Shown here: one piece after another, positions 25,073-33,000 of the stretch
Layout: the number at the start of each line of letters is the position of its first letter
Position numbering within the stretch: position 1 is the stretch's first letter
DNA from: Mycobacterium sp. Marseille-P9652
GTDB lineage: Bacteria > Actinomycetota > Actinomycetes > Mycobacteriales > Mycobacteriaceae
DNA length: 50,297 bases
Assembly: GCF_902652685.1 (NCBI RefSeq)
Contig: NZ_CACRUY010000040.1
Coordinates: 1-50,297 of the forward strand
Direction of reading: 5' to 3'
Position numbers and translations under genes: made by a program
The notes under the pieces: generated by a model
What the model saw: only the letters and a program-made list of their open reading frames with translations
Told to the model about the DNA's origin: nothing
The model's database searches: none

Positions 25073-25626
25073 CGTTGGCACCCGACCGGCGCTCCGCGCC
25101 GCCGCCGCGGCAACGCTCCGCCGACAGCGGAAGCCCCTCCGCCGGCCCCGACGGCCCCGCCGCCGACCCGCCGCAGGATTCCGACCAGCCCGTCGAGTTC
25201 TGGCCGACCGCCGCCATCCGGTCGGCGCTGCAGGCCGGCGACATCGCCACCTGGAAGCGCATCGCCACCGCGCTCAAGCGTGACCCGTACGGTCGGACCG
25301 CGCGTCAGGTGGAGGAGGTGCTGGACGGCAGCCGGCCGTTCGGCATCACAGGTGTTTCCAGGGCCCTGTGGGAGGTGCTCGAACGCGCCCGCACCCACCT
25401 GGAGGCCGACGAGCGCGCCGAGGTGGCCCGGCACGTCCGCCTGCTGATCGACCGCTCGGGGCTCGGGCACCAGGAGTTCGCGTCCCGGATCGGGGTTTCG
25501 GCGGACGAGCTGTTCGCTTACCTGGACGGCAGCACCAGCCCGTCGGCGTCGCTGATGATCCGGATGCGCCGCCTGTCGGACCGGTTCGTCAAGGTGAAGT
25601 CCGCGCGGTCGGCCGAGTCGAACTGA
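25069..25626 (+). CDS. Helix-turn-helix domain protein coupled to mmpL11 (Rv0201c-like)
   Basis: A 185-residue protein starting at GTG 25069, overlapping the mmpL11 stop. The first 40 residues are disordered and Pro/Ser-rich. The middle has AAIRSALQAGDIATWKRIAT. The C-terminal region LLIDRSGLGHQEFASRIGVS followed by YLDGSTSPSASLMIRMRRLS is a Cro/CI-type helix-turn-helix at about residues 125-175. Coupling with mmpL11 suggests a linked regulator, but its DNA target is unknown. The conserved position after mmpL11 matches Rv0201c. Confidence 0.82.
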   Translation: MTLAPDRRSAPPPRQRSADSGSPSAGPDGPAADPPQDSDQPVEFWPTAAIRSALQAGDIATWKRIATALKRDPYGRTARQVEEVLDGSRPFGITGVSRALWEVLERARTHLEADERAEVARHVRLLIDRSGLGHQEFASRIGVSADELFAYLDGSTSPSASLMIRMRRLSDRFVKVKSARSAESN

Positions 25627-25630
25627 CCCC

Positions 25631-26332
25631 TCAGCGGGAGTTGACGGGCAGCACGTCGGAGACCAGCCAGTTGTCGCCGCGCTTGATCAGCGTGACGCGC
25701 AGCGCGGGCGACGCCTGACTGGGCGGCTGACCCGGGGTGGTCTGCGTGACCCGCAGGATCACCGCCACACTCGCCGCCGACGGTCCCTGGGCCTCCACCC
25801 CGGCCGACAGCGTCGCCGCCTGCGCGGTGACGTTGTGCTGCGCCAGGTCGACGCTGGTCCTCTGGTACTGCTCCTTGAACGCCTTGGCCTGCTCGGGCAC
25901 CATCATCGCCGCGGCGCGGTCGATGGAGCTGCCGGGGGCGCTCGGCGTGAACGACGCCATGGCCTCGGCCATCGCCGTCGCGATCCGCACCACGTCGCGC
26001 GAATCCTGCCGGAACCCGCGGTCGGCCCTCGTCCAGTGCACGTAGCCGGTCGCGACGGCGGCCGACAGGGCGGCCGTGCACAGCACGACGACGGCCAGCC
26101 GCAGCCCCGGCGCGTCGTCGTCGGTGCCGACGCTCACCGAGTCGCGGCGCAACAGCCAGAAGTCGACCACCATGCCCTCGACGACGAGCAGCGCCAACAC
26201 CGAGCACGCCGACACCCACCACAGCGGCCAGTCGAGCACCAATCCGATCGCCAGCAGCGCGACGATGGTGGCCAGCGGGGCCAGGATGTCGAAGGCGAAC
26301 AGCCGCCACACGTTTCTCATCGACTGCCTCAC
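25631..26332 (-). CDS. Mce-associated (Mam-type) membrane protein (Rv0200-like)
   Basis: A 233-residue protein with hydrophobic segments at about residues 15-35, 40-58 and 76-95. An extracytoplasmic domain follows, containing QDSRDVVRIATAMAEAMASF and ending with VTLIKRGDNWLVSDVLPVN, a NTF2-like pattern found in Mce-associated proteins. The GTG at 26332 overlaps the previous gene's stop as GTGA and gives the usual length; ATG 26320 is a possible internal start. It forms a coupled pair with the Rv0199-like gene. Mce-associated proteins are thought to stabilise Mce lipid importers, although no mce operon is in the window. Confidence 0.82.
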   Translation of the reverse strand: MRQSMRNVWRLFAFDILAPLATIVALLAIGLVLDWPLWWVSACSVLALLVVEGMVVDFWLLRRDSVSVGTDDDAPGLRLAVVVLCTAALSAAVATGYVHWTRADRGFRQDSRDVVRIATAMAEAMASFTPSAPGSSIDRAAAMMVPEQAKAFKEQYQRTSVDLAQHNVTAQAATLSAGVEAQGPSAASVAVILRVTQTTPGQPPSQASPALRVTLIKRGDNWLVSDVLPVNSR

Positions 26333-26973
26333 CGGATCGACGCCAGCCCGGAGACCATGAGCTTGCCGTCGACGTTCGCGATGTCCAGGCGCAGGTTCCA
26401 GTGCACGGTGGTGGGCTTGCCGCCGGCGTTCTCGCTCACCGACGTCGCGACCAGCAGCACGGAATCCGACCGGCTGGCGAACGCCGGCAGCGCGGTGGTG
26501 ACGACCGGGCGCGCCGTTCCCGGCTGGGTGTCGAGGTCGTGGTGCACCGTTTCGATCGCGACCGCCTCGATCCGCCCCGTGCTCTGCGACTGCAGCTTCT
26601 GCACCACCTGCCGGTAGGGCTGCACCGCGGCGTCGAAGTCGGCGTTGAGTTCGCCGACCGTGCCGTCGTGCAGCCGCTGCAGGCTCCCGTCGATGTTGGC
26701 GCTGTTCATGTTGATCAGCACGTTCGTCCAGTCCGCGGCGGCTTGCATGACCCGGCTCAGGTAGACCCGTTCGGCCAGCTCGTCGCGGTGGCCCGACCAG
26801 ATGAGGACCGCGAGCACCACCGCCGCCACCGACAGCACGCCCAGGACAGCCGACGCGACGCCGTAGGGCGAAAACATGCCGCCGCCCTCGTATTCGGCGT
26901 CGGACGCCTCGGTCCCGGCGTCGTCGTCGGAACCGACGGACTCGTCGTCGTCGGGGGGCTCGGCGTCTGACAT
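26329..26973 (-). CDS. Mce-associated (Mam-type) membrane protein (Rv0199-like)
   Basis: A 214-residue protein with a very acidic cytoplasmic N-terminus (SDAEPPDDDESVGSDDDAG), a single membrane helix (ASAVLGVLSVAAVVLAVLIW) and an extracytoplasmic domain. That domain contains QAAADWTNVLINMNSANIDG and NAGGKPTTVHWNLRLDIANV, the pattern of Mce-associated membrane proteins. It is divergent from zmp1, 42 bases apart, and its stop overlaps the start of its partner gene. Paired Mam-type genes outside an mce operon (orphaned mam) are a recognised arrangement in mycobacteria. Confidence 0.82.
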   Translation of the reverse strand: MSDAEPPDDDESVGSDDDAGTEASDAEYEGGGMFSPYGVASAVLGVLSVAAVVLAVLIWSGHRDELAERVYLSRVMQAAADWTNVLINMNSANIDGSLQRLHDGTVGELNADFDAAVQPYRQVVQKLQSQSTGRIEAVAIETVHHDLDTQPGTARPVVTTALPAFASRSDSVLLVATSVSENAGGKPTTVHWNLRLDIANVDGKLMVSGLASIR

Positions 26974-27015
26974 GGCCCGATCGTTGCACCCAAAAGAAGA
27001 TGGAAGGATGGCGGG

Positions 27016-29016
27016 GTGACAGTAGAGGCCATCCGCTCGGGCATCGACCTGAGCCACGTCGACGCCGATGCCCGCCCGCAAGACGACCTGTTCGGTCACG
27101 TCAACGGCCGCTGGCTGGCCGACTACCAGATACCGGCCGACCAGGCCACCGACGGCGCGTTCCGCCACCTCTACGACCGCGCCGAGGAGCAGGTGCGCGA
27201 CCTGATCGTCGAGGCCAGCCAGACCGCCGCTAACGGCAACGCGGGCACCGTCGATCCGGATGCGCAGCGCATCGGCGACCTGTACGCCAGCTTCCTCGAC
27301 GAGCAGACGGTCGAAAGCCGCGGCGTGCGGCCGCTGCTCGACGAGCTGGCCACCATCGACGACGCCGCCGACGCCGACGCGCTGGCCGCCGCGGTCGGGG
27401 CGCTGCAGCGCACCGGGGTGGGCGGCGGCGTCGCGCTCTACATCGACACCGACGCCAAGAACTCGTCGCGCTACCTGGTCCACGTCACCCAGTCCGGCAT
27501 CGGGCTGCCCGACGAGTCGTACTTCCGCGACGAGCAGCACGCCGAGGTGCTGGCGGCCTATCCCGGGCACATCGCGCGGATGTTCGGCCTGGTTTACGGC
27601 GGTGACGCGGACGAGCACGCCGAGACGGCGGCCCGGATCGTCGCGCTGGAGGCCAAGCTGGCCGCCGCGCACTGGGACGTCGTCAAGCGCCGCGACGCCG
27701 AACTGAGCTACAACCTGCGCACCTTCGCCGACCTGCAGACCGAGGGTGTCGGGTTCGACTGGGCCGGCTGGGTCGGCGCCCTCGGCACGACACCCGACGC
27801 CGTCGCGGAAGTGATTGTGCGCCAACCGGATTATTTGAGCGCGTTCGCCGCCCTGTGGGCGAGCGAGGACTTGGAGGACTGGAAGGCCTGGGCGCGGTGG
27901 CGGGTGATCCGCTCCCGCGCCGCGTGGCTGACCGACGACATCGTCGCGGCGGACTTCGACTTCTACGGCCGCCTGCTGACCGGGGCCGAGCAGATCCGCG
28001 ACCGCTGGAAGCGGGCGGTGTCCCTGGTGGAGAGCCTCATGGGCGACGCCGTCGGAAAGCTCTACGTGCAAAGGCATTTCCCGCCGGGCGCCAAGGCACG
28101 GGTGGACGCCCTGGTGGAGAATCTGAAGGCGGCGTACCGGCAGAGCATCAACGACCTGGACTGGATGACGCCGCAGACCCGGGACCGCGCGCTGGCCAAG
28201 CTGGACAAGTTCACCGCCAAGGTCGGCTACCCGGCGAAGTGGCACGACTACTCCGCGCTGGTGGTCGACCGCGGTGACCTCTACGGCAACTGCCGGCGCG
28301 GCTACGCCGTGAATCACGACCGTGAACTGGCCAAGCTCGGCGGACCCGTCGACCGCGACGAGTGGTTCATGACCCCGCAGACCGTCAACGCCTACTACAA
28401 CCCGGGCATGAACGAAATCGTCTTTCCCGCAGCCATTCTGCAGCCGCCGTTCTTCGACGCCGAGGCCGACGACGCGGCCAACTACGGCGGCATCGGCGCG
28501 GTGATCGGTCACGAGATCGGGCACGGCTTCGACGACCAGGGCGCCAAGTACGACGGCGACGGAAATCTCGTCGACTGGTGGACCGACGACGACCGCACCG
28601 AGTTCGGCGCCCGCACCAAGGCACTCATCGAGCAGTACGAGGCCTATACCCCGCGCCAGCTCGACAACGGTCATCACGTCAACGGCGCGTTCACCGTCGG
28701 CGAGAACATCGGCGACCTCGGCGGGCTGTCCATCGCGCTGCTGGCCTACCAGCTGTCGCTGAACGGCGAACCCGCCCCCGTCATCGACGGGCTCACCGGC
28801 GTGCAGCGCGTGTTCTACGGCTGGGCGCAGGTGTGGCGCACCAAATCCCGCGACGCGGAAGCGATCCGGCGGCTGGCGACCGACCCGCACTCGCCGCCTG
28901 AATTCCGGTGCAACGGTGTGGTCCGCAACATGGACGCCTTCTACGAGGCGTTCGACGTGACCAAGGACGACGCGCTGTTCCTCAAGCCGGAGAGCCGGGT
29001 CAGGATCTGGAACTAG
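27016..29016 (+). CDS. zmp1: M13-family zinc metallopeptidase
   Basis: A 666-residue neprilysin-type peptidase. The zinc motif VIGHEIGHGFDDQGAKYD (HEIGH at about residues 499-503) and the third ligand in GENIGDLGGLS (Glu about 563) are intact. The substrate-binding NAYYNPGMNEIVFPAAILQP also matches the family. It has no evident signal peptide. In M. tuberculosis the orthologous enzyme affects host inflammasome signalling and phagosome maturation. GTG 27016 is chosen with GGAAGGATGG upstream. It converges on the accessory cupin gene with a 4-base gap, exactly where the accessory insertion begins. Confidence 0.95.
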   Translation: MTVEAIRSGIDLSHVDADARPQDDLFGHVNGRWLADYQIPADQATDGAFRHLYDRAEEQVRDLIVEASQTAANGNAGTVDPDAQRIGDLYASFLDEQTVESRGVRPLLDELATIDDAADADALAAAVGALQRTGVGGGVALYIDTDAKNSSRYLVHVTQSGIGLPDESYFRDEQHAEVLAAYPGHIARMFGLVYGGDADEHAETAARIVALEAKLAAAHWDVVKRRDAELSYNLRTFADLQTEGVGFDWAGWVGALGTTPDAVAEVIVRQPDYLSAFAALWASEDLEDWKAWARWRVIRSRAAWLTDDIVAADFDFYGRLLTGAEQIRDRWKRAVSLVESLMGDAVGKLYVQRHFPPGAKARVDALVENLKAAYRQSINDLDWMTPQTRDRALAKLDKFTAKVGYPAKWHDYSALVVDRGDLYGNCRRGYAVNHDRELAKLGGPVDRDEWFMTPQTVNAYYNPGMNEIVFPAAILQPPFFDAEADDAANYGGIGAVIGHEIGHGFDDQGAKYDGDGNLVDWWTDDDRTEFGARTKALIEQYEAYTPRQLDNGHHVNGAFTVGENIGDLGGLSIALLAYQLSLNGEPAPVIDGLTGVQRVFYGWAQVWRTKSRDAEAIRRLATDPHSPPEFRCNGVVRNMDAFYEAFDVTKDDALFLKPESRVRIWN

Positions 29017-29020
29017 GCGC

Positions 29021-29551
29021 TCAATGCGTCGCCACGGACAGGCCGTATCGCCGCACCACGTCGTCGAGCCAGTCGGGCGTCCCGTACGTCAGGCCGTACT
29101 TCTTCGCCAGCTCGGCGAAGTCGGCTGACTCATGAACCGGGGTCGCCGGGTCCGCGGACGTGAGTAGCTCACTCAGTTCGCGGAAGTAGTTCTCGAAACC
29201 GTTACCGGGAGTGATGACCTCGAGGATCCGCCCGGGCTCGGAGCCGGCGTTCCACATGGCGTGCATCTGACCGCGGGGTTTCGTGATGTAGCCACCGGGT
29301 CCGAGCACCACCTCGGTGTCGTCGGACCGAAAACCGATCTCGCCGGCCAGCACGAAGGAGTGCTCGTCCTCGTGGGTGTGCCGATGCGCCGCGGTGATCG
29401 TGCCGACCGCGAACGGATGCTCGACCATCGCCACCAGGCCGCCGGTGGTTCGGCTGGTGAGCTTGAAGACGGCCCCGAAGCCCGGGATGGGGAAGCTGTC
29501 GCCCTCGCCCGGCCGCGTCACCGTCAATACCGCGCCATCTGTTATCGACAT
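29021..29551 (-). CDS. Cupin-domain protein
   Basis: A 176-residue single-cupin protein. The first cupin motif is AAHRHTHEDEHSFVLAGEIG, with His residues and a Glu suited to bind a metal. The second motif is KPRGQMHAMWNAGSEPGRIL. The final 60 residues form a helical extension ending in WLDDVVRRYGL. Cupins of this kind bind a metal and may be enzymes or sensors; the substrate is not evident. ATG 29551 has AAAGGA upstream. It is the last gene of a four-gene leftward operon (HD hydrolase, nitroreductase, MDR enzyme, cupin). Confidence 0.85.
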   Translation of the reverse strand: MSITDGAVLTVTRPGEGDSFPIPGFGAVFKLTSRTTGGLVAMVEHPFAVGTITAAHRHTHEDEHSFVLAGEIGFRSDDTEVVLGPGGYITKPRGQMHAMWNAGSEPGRILEVITPGNGFENYFRELSELLTSADPATPVHESADFAELAKKYGLTYGTPDWLDDVVRRYGLSVATH

Positions 29552-29584
29552 CGTGGAATCCTTTCCGGCAGTGCCTATTCGGGG

Positions 29585-30508
29585 CTAGCGGTCATCGGCG
29601 ACCGCGACGATCGTCTTGCCGCGGGCGCGTTGTCCGGGGCCGAAGGCCGACGGCGCGTCCGCGAGCGAACAGACCGATCCGACGTTCGGGCGCAACCGGC
29701 CGTCGCGAAGCCGGCGTTCGAGGGCGACCAGGCCCGCGCGGTCGGGCTCGACCACGAAGAACACCGCCCGCCCACTCTGCGGTTGAACCGGCGACGGTTC
29801 GGTGACGCTGATCAGCACGCCGCCGGGACGCACCACATCCGCTGAGCGCCTCAGCACGTCACCGCCGATCACGTCGAACACCACGTCGACCTCGCCGGCG
29901 CTCGCCGGCCAATCTCGCTCCAGCTCCAGGAACGCGTGGGCGCCGACACCCAGCACCGTGTCCCTGTCACCGGCGCGGCCGCTCCCGATCACCCGGGCCC
30001 CCGCCTCGCGGGCGAGTTGCACCGCGAGGCACCCGACGGCGCCGGCGGCGCCATGGACCAGCACCGTCTGACCGGCGGCGAGGTGCGCGTGGTCGAACAA
30101 CCCCTGCCATGCAGTCAGCCCGGAGATGACCGACGCGGCGGCCATCGTGTGGTCGACGCCCGCCGACAGCGGTGCGAGGTTGCGCGCCTCCACGGCGACA
30201 TACTCGGCGAGCGTTCCATCGCGGGCCCAGTCGGTGATGCCGAACACCCGCTGCCCGACCGTCAGACCGGTTGTGCCGTAACCCAACTCGGCGACGACTC
30301 CCGAAACTTCATGCCCGGGGATGGTGGGCGTCCGATCTCGTCCCGCCCGATCGGTCCAGGTCGACGGCCAGTCGAGCTCGCCCCGGGTGAAGCCGGCGGC
30401 GTGCACCCGCACGATGACGTCGTTTTCCGCGGCATGCGGGTACGGCATCTCGTCCAGACTGAGCCCCGCGAGACCGGCGGCCCGGTCACGAGCAACGATC
30501 GCTTTCAT
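29585..30508 (-). CDS. Quinone-oxidoreductase-like MDR enzyme (zinc-free)
   Basis: A 307-residue medium-chain dehydrogenase/reductase. The N-terminal GroES-like domain contains AAGFTRGELDWPSTW and the signature IPGHEVSGVVAELG. The NADPH-binding Rossmann motif is VLVHGAAGAVGCLAVQLARE. Structural and catalytic zinc-binding Cys residues are not seen, so it should reduce quinones or enones using NADPH. ATG 30508 is preferred, since GGGG lies eight bases upstream; GTG 30517 is an in-frame alternative that would leave no spacing. It is the third gene of the operon, 21 bases after the nitroreductase. Confidence 0.88.
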   Translation of the reverse strand: MKAIVARDRAAGLAGLSLDEMPYPHAAENDVIVRVHAAGFTRGELDWPSTWTDRAGRDRTPTIPGHEVSGVVAELGYGTTGLTVGQRVFGITDWARDGTLAEYVAVEARNLAPLSAGVDHTMAAASVISGLTAWQGLFDHAHLAAGQTVLVHGAAGAVGCLAVQLAREAGARVIGSGRAGDRDTVLGVGAHAFLELERDWPASAGEVDVVFDVIGGDVLRRSADVVRPGGVLISVTEPSPVQPQSGRAVFFVVEPDRAGLVALERRLRDGRLRPNVGSVCSLADAPSAFGPGQRARGKTIVAVADDR

Positions 30509-30529
30509 GGTGGTCACCCCGCCGTTAAT

Positions 30530-31234
30530 TTAGCCGACGGCGCTCAGACCGGTCGTCAGCTCGCGGTGCGCCGGCCACAGCGGCTCCGGCACCTCCACAC
30601 CGAATGGCGCGTCCCAGCGGTTGCGGGACGAAACCTCGTGAACGGGCCGCCGATTCGCCGCGACACCCCACCTGCCCCGCGGGTAGCCGAGGGTCAGCAT
30701 GGCCGACATCGTCCAGCCTTCCTCGACCGGCACGCCCAGCAGCTCGTTCACCTTGTCCGCGAAGTTGCGCAGCACCATCGTCATGACGCCGCCGACCCCC
30801 TCGGCACGGGCGGCCAGCAGCGCGCTCCAGATCGCCGGGTAGATGTTGGCGCCGCCGAGGTCGTCGATGGCGAAGACGAAGAGCAGCAGCGGGATCTCTT
30901 CGAAGTGATCGGCCAGGTAGTTGCCCGAGCCTTGCATGCGGCGCATGGTTTCGGCATGGGCGGCGGGGTCCGCGCCGGGAGCCGTCGCCACCATCGGGCC
31001 GGTTCCCGTGCGGAACTTCTCGTACTCCAGGTCGCGCGCCCGGCGGAACAGCTCCGCGAACTCGGCGATGAGTTTCCGATCGTCGACTGCGACGAAGTGC
31101 CAGCGCTGGGTGTTCCCGCCATTGGGGGCCCGCACGGCCGCGTCGATGATGCGGGCCTGCGTCTCGAGCGGGACCGGGTCCGGCCGCAGCCGCCGCATCA
31201 TCCGGGTGGTGTACAGCGCCTCGTAAACGTCCAT
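30530..31234 (-). CDS. FMN-dependent nitroreductase family protein
   Basis: A 234-residue nitroreductase-fold protein. The FMN-binding N-terminus is VYEALYTTRMMRRLRPDPVP and the conserved AAVRAPNGGNTQRWHFVAVD follows at about residue 33. Later VGGVMTMVLRNFADKVNELL and LTLGYPRGRWGVAANRRPV match the second FMN-binding region. It should transfer hydride from NAD(P)H to nitro compounds, quinones or related acceptors. AGGAG stands seven bases before ATG 31234. It is the second gene of the operon; a nitroreductase beside a quinone reductase suggests handling of an electrophilic or nitro compound. Confidence 0.9.
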   Translation of the reverse strand: MDVYEALYTTRMMRRLRPDPVPLETQARIIDAAVRAPNGGNTQRWHFVAVDDRKLIAEFAELFRRARDLEYEKFRTGTGPMVATAPGADPAAHAETMRRMQGSGNYLADHFEEIPLLLFVFAIDDLGGANIYPAIWSALLAARAEGVGGVMTMVLRNFADKVNELLGVPVEEGWTMSAMLTLGYPRGRWGVAANRRPVHEVSSRNRWDAPFGVEVPEPLWPAHRELTTGLSAVG

Positions 31235-31267
31235 TTGTCTGCTCCTTTCGCTACTCGGGGCTCGTTG

Positions 31268-31918
31268 CTATTCGGGCCAAGCGTTGCCCAGGATGAGGTC
31301 GACGAAGTCGACGCGCCGGAACGCCGGATCGAAGTGCGCGAGCACGTCGTCGTTCATCGTGCCGAAGGTGGTGTCCGGGCGGTGCTTCATGCCGTCGTTG
31401 AAGGCCGCCAGGATGCGGCGCTTGAAATCGGGACGCGGGTGGGCCGCGGTCACCGCGTCGATGGCTTCGGCGGAGAGCTCGTCGCGGCCGATGCCGACCA
31501 CGTCGGCCTCGACGCCGGCATTGACTAGGGCGATCTCCGGCTCGAGGAACTGGGGCACGCCGGGAGTGGTGTGCAACGCGATGCCAAGCCAAACCTTGCG
31601 GGCGTCGGCGGCGTCGACGCCGTGGTGCAGCAGGAAGTCGCGCGCCGCGTTGGCGCCGTCGACCTCGAAGCGCAGGCTCGACGAGCGGTAGCGGTCGGTG
31701 AGGCCGAGGTCGTGGAACATCGCCGCCACGTAGAGCAGCTCGAGGTCGGGCCGAAGCCCGAGGCGGCGACCCCGCAGGACGCCGAAGAGGAACACCCGGC
31801 GCGAATGGTCGAAGAGCAGGTCGTCCTCGGCGTCGCGGATGAAGTCGGTCGCCGCGCGCACCAGTGCGGTGTCGGGGATGGCCACGCCGGCAATGGTTTC
31901 TATCGACTGGGTATCCAT
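31268..31918 (-). CDS. HD-domain metal-dependent hydrolase (cyanamide-hydratase-like)
   Basis: A 216-residue HD-domain protein. The metal-binding residues are His38 in LLFDHSRRVFLFG, His69-Asp70 in AAMFHDLGLTDRY and a later His in GIALHTTPG. The spacing and the FDHSRR/FHDLGLT motifs are like those of cyanamide hydratase-type HD proteins rather than (p)ppGpp or dNTP hydrolases. The substrate may be a nitrile, cyanamide or isonitrile, but this is inference. ATG 31918 is preferred because GGAGGA lies eight bases upstream; GTG 31924 is the alternative. It is the first gene of the leftward operon, 107 bases from the divergent GlxA-type regulator. Confidence 0.88.
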   Translation of the reverse strand: MDTQSIETIAGVAIPDTALVRAATDFIRDAEDDLLFDHSRRVFLFGVLRGRRLGLRPDLELLYVAAMFHDLGLTDRYRSSSLRFEVDGANAARDFLLHHGVDAADARKVWLGIALHTTPGVPQFLEPEIALVNAGVEADVVGIGRDELSAEAIDAVTAAHPRPDFKRRILAAFNDGMKHRPDTTFGTMNDDVLAHFDPAFRRVDFVDLILGNAWPE

Positions 31919-32025
31919 GATCACTCTCCTCCGTTGAGCATCTTGGATTCAGTCTGTGCACGGCCGTCGCGATCCACCCGCGGCTGGTGAGCCGTCCTTC
32001 CCACAAAATGCGACACAATGGCCGT
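31919..32025. promoter_or_regulatory. Divergent promoter between the HD operon and its GlxA-type regulator
   Basis: This 107-base gap must carry both promoters. CACAAT at 32013-32018, seven bases before GTG 32026, may be a -10 of a leaderless regulator transcript. The ribosome binding site of the HD gene (GGAGGA on the minus strand) is at the left end. I see no perfect palindrome that would mark the operator. Confidence 0.4.
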
Positions 32026-33000
32026 GTGGTAACTCCCGGCGTCCACCCGCGGGTCGTGGTGATCGTCGTCTTCGACGAGGTGACGCTCCTGGACGTCGCG
32101 GGCGCGGCCGAGGTCTTCGCCGAGGCCAATCGTTTCGGCGGGCACTACGGCATCAAGATCGCGTCGGTGGATGGGCGCGATGTGACAACCTCGATCGGGA
32201 CCCGGCTGGGTGTCACCGACAGCCTTTCGTCGATCGCATCGGCCGACACCGTCCTGGTCGCGGGCAGCGACAACGTGCCGGCGCGCGCGATTGACCCCGC
32301 GCTCGTCGCGGCCGTCAAAGCGATGGCAGGCCGCACCCGGCGCCTCGGGTCCATCTGCACGGGGTCGTTCATCCTCGCGCAGGCCGGCCTGCTCAGCGGC
32401 CGGCGGGCCACCACCCACTGGCGGGACACCCGGCTCCTTGCCCGGGCCTTCCCGGACATCGCCGTCGAGCCGGACGCCATCTTCGTTCAGGATGGCGACG
32501 TCTACACCTCGGCGGGAATCTCGTCGGGCATCGACCTCGCCCTCGCCCTGGTCGAACAGGATTACGGCGCCGAATTGGTGCGCGACGTCGCCCGCTGGCT
32601 GGTCGTCTACCTCAAACGCGCCGGCGGGCAATCACAATTCTCGGCGCTGGTCGAACACAATCCGCCGCCGCAGTCCGCGCTGCGCAAGGTCACCGAAGCG
32701 ATCGCCGCCGACCCCGGGGCCGACCACAGCGTGCGCACCCTCGCCGCGAGGGCCGCCCTCAGCACGCGCCAGCTGACCCGGCTGTTTCGCTCCGAACTGG
32801 GAACGACCCCCGCCGACTACGTCCAGATGGTCCGGATCGACGCCGCCCGTGCGGCATTGGACGCCGGCCGCACCGTCAGCGACACCGCGCAGCTGGTGGG
32901 GTTCGGCAGCACGGAGACCCTACGGCGCGCGTTCGTCGACCACCTCGGTGTTTCACCGAAGGCCTACCGCGACCGGTTCCGCACGGCCATCCAAAGCTGA
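32026..33000 (+). CDS. GlxA/AraC-family transcriptional regulator (DJ-1/PfpI plus AraC HTH)
   Basis: A 324-residue two-domain regulator. The N-terminal DJ-1/PfpI-like sensor domain begins VVIVVFDEVTLLDVAGAAEV, with the nucleophile-elbow-like LGSICTGSFILAQAGLLSGR and a conserved ATTHWRDTRLL. The C-terminal AraC-type DNA-binding domain has two helix-turn-helices, ALSTRQLTRLFRSELGTTPA and DTAQLVGFGSTETLRRAFVD. GTG 32026 is chosen because VVTPGVHPRV leads directly into the domain; a longer frame starts at 31987. It is divergent from the HD/nitroreductase operon and is probably its activator. Its last 48 bases overlap the convergent oxidoreductase gene. Confidence 0.9.
   Translation: MVTPGVHPRVVVIVVFDEVTLLDVAGAAEVFAEANRFGGHYGIKIASVDGRDVTTSIGTRLGVTDSLSSIASADTVLVAGSDNVPARAIDPALVAAVKAMAGRTRRLGSICTGSFILAQAGLLSGRRATTHWRDTRLLARAFPDIAVEPDAIFVQDGDVYTSAGISSGIDLALALVEQDYGAELVRDVARWLVVYLKRAGGQSQFSALVEHNPPPQSALRKVTEAIAADPGADHSVRTLAARAALSTRQLTRLFRSELGTTPADYVQMVRIDAARAALDAGRTVSDTAQLVGFGSTETLRRAFVDHLGVSPKAYRDRFRTAIQS

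Noticed and set aside
21965-25081. 1038-codon open frame antisense to mmpL11
   Set aside because: Very His/Arg/Gln-rich with no motif. Such long antisense frames arise from high GC at third codon positions; the plus strand encodes MmpL11 clearly.
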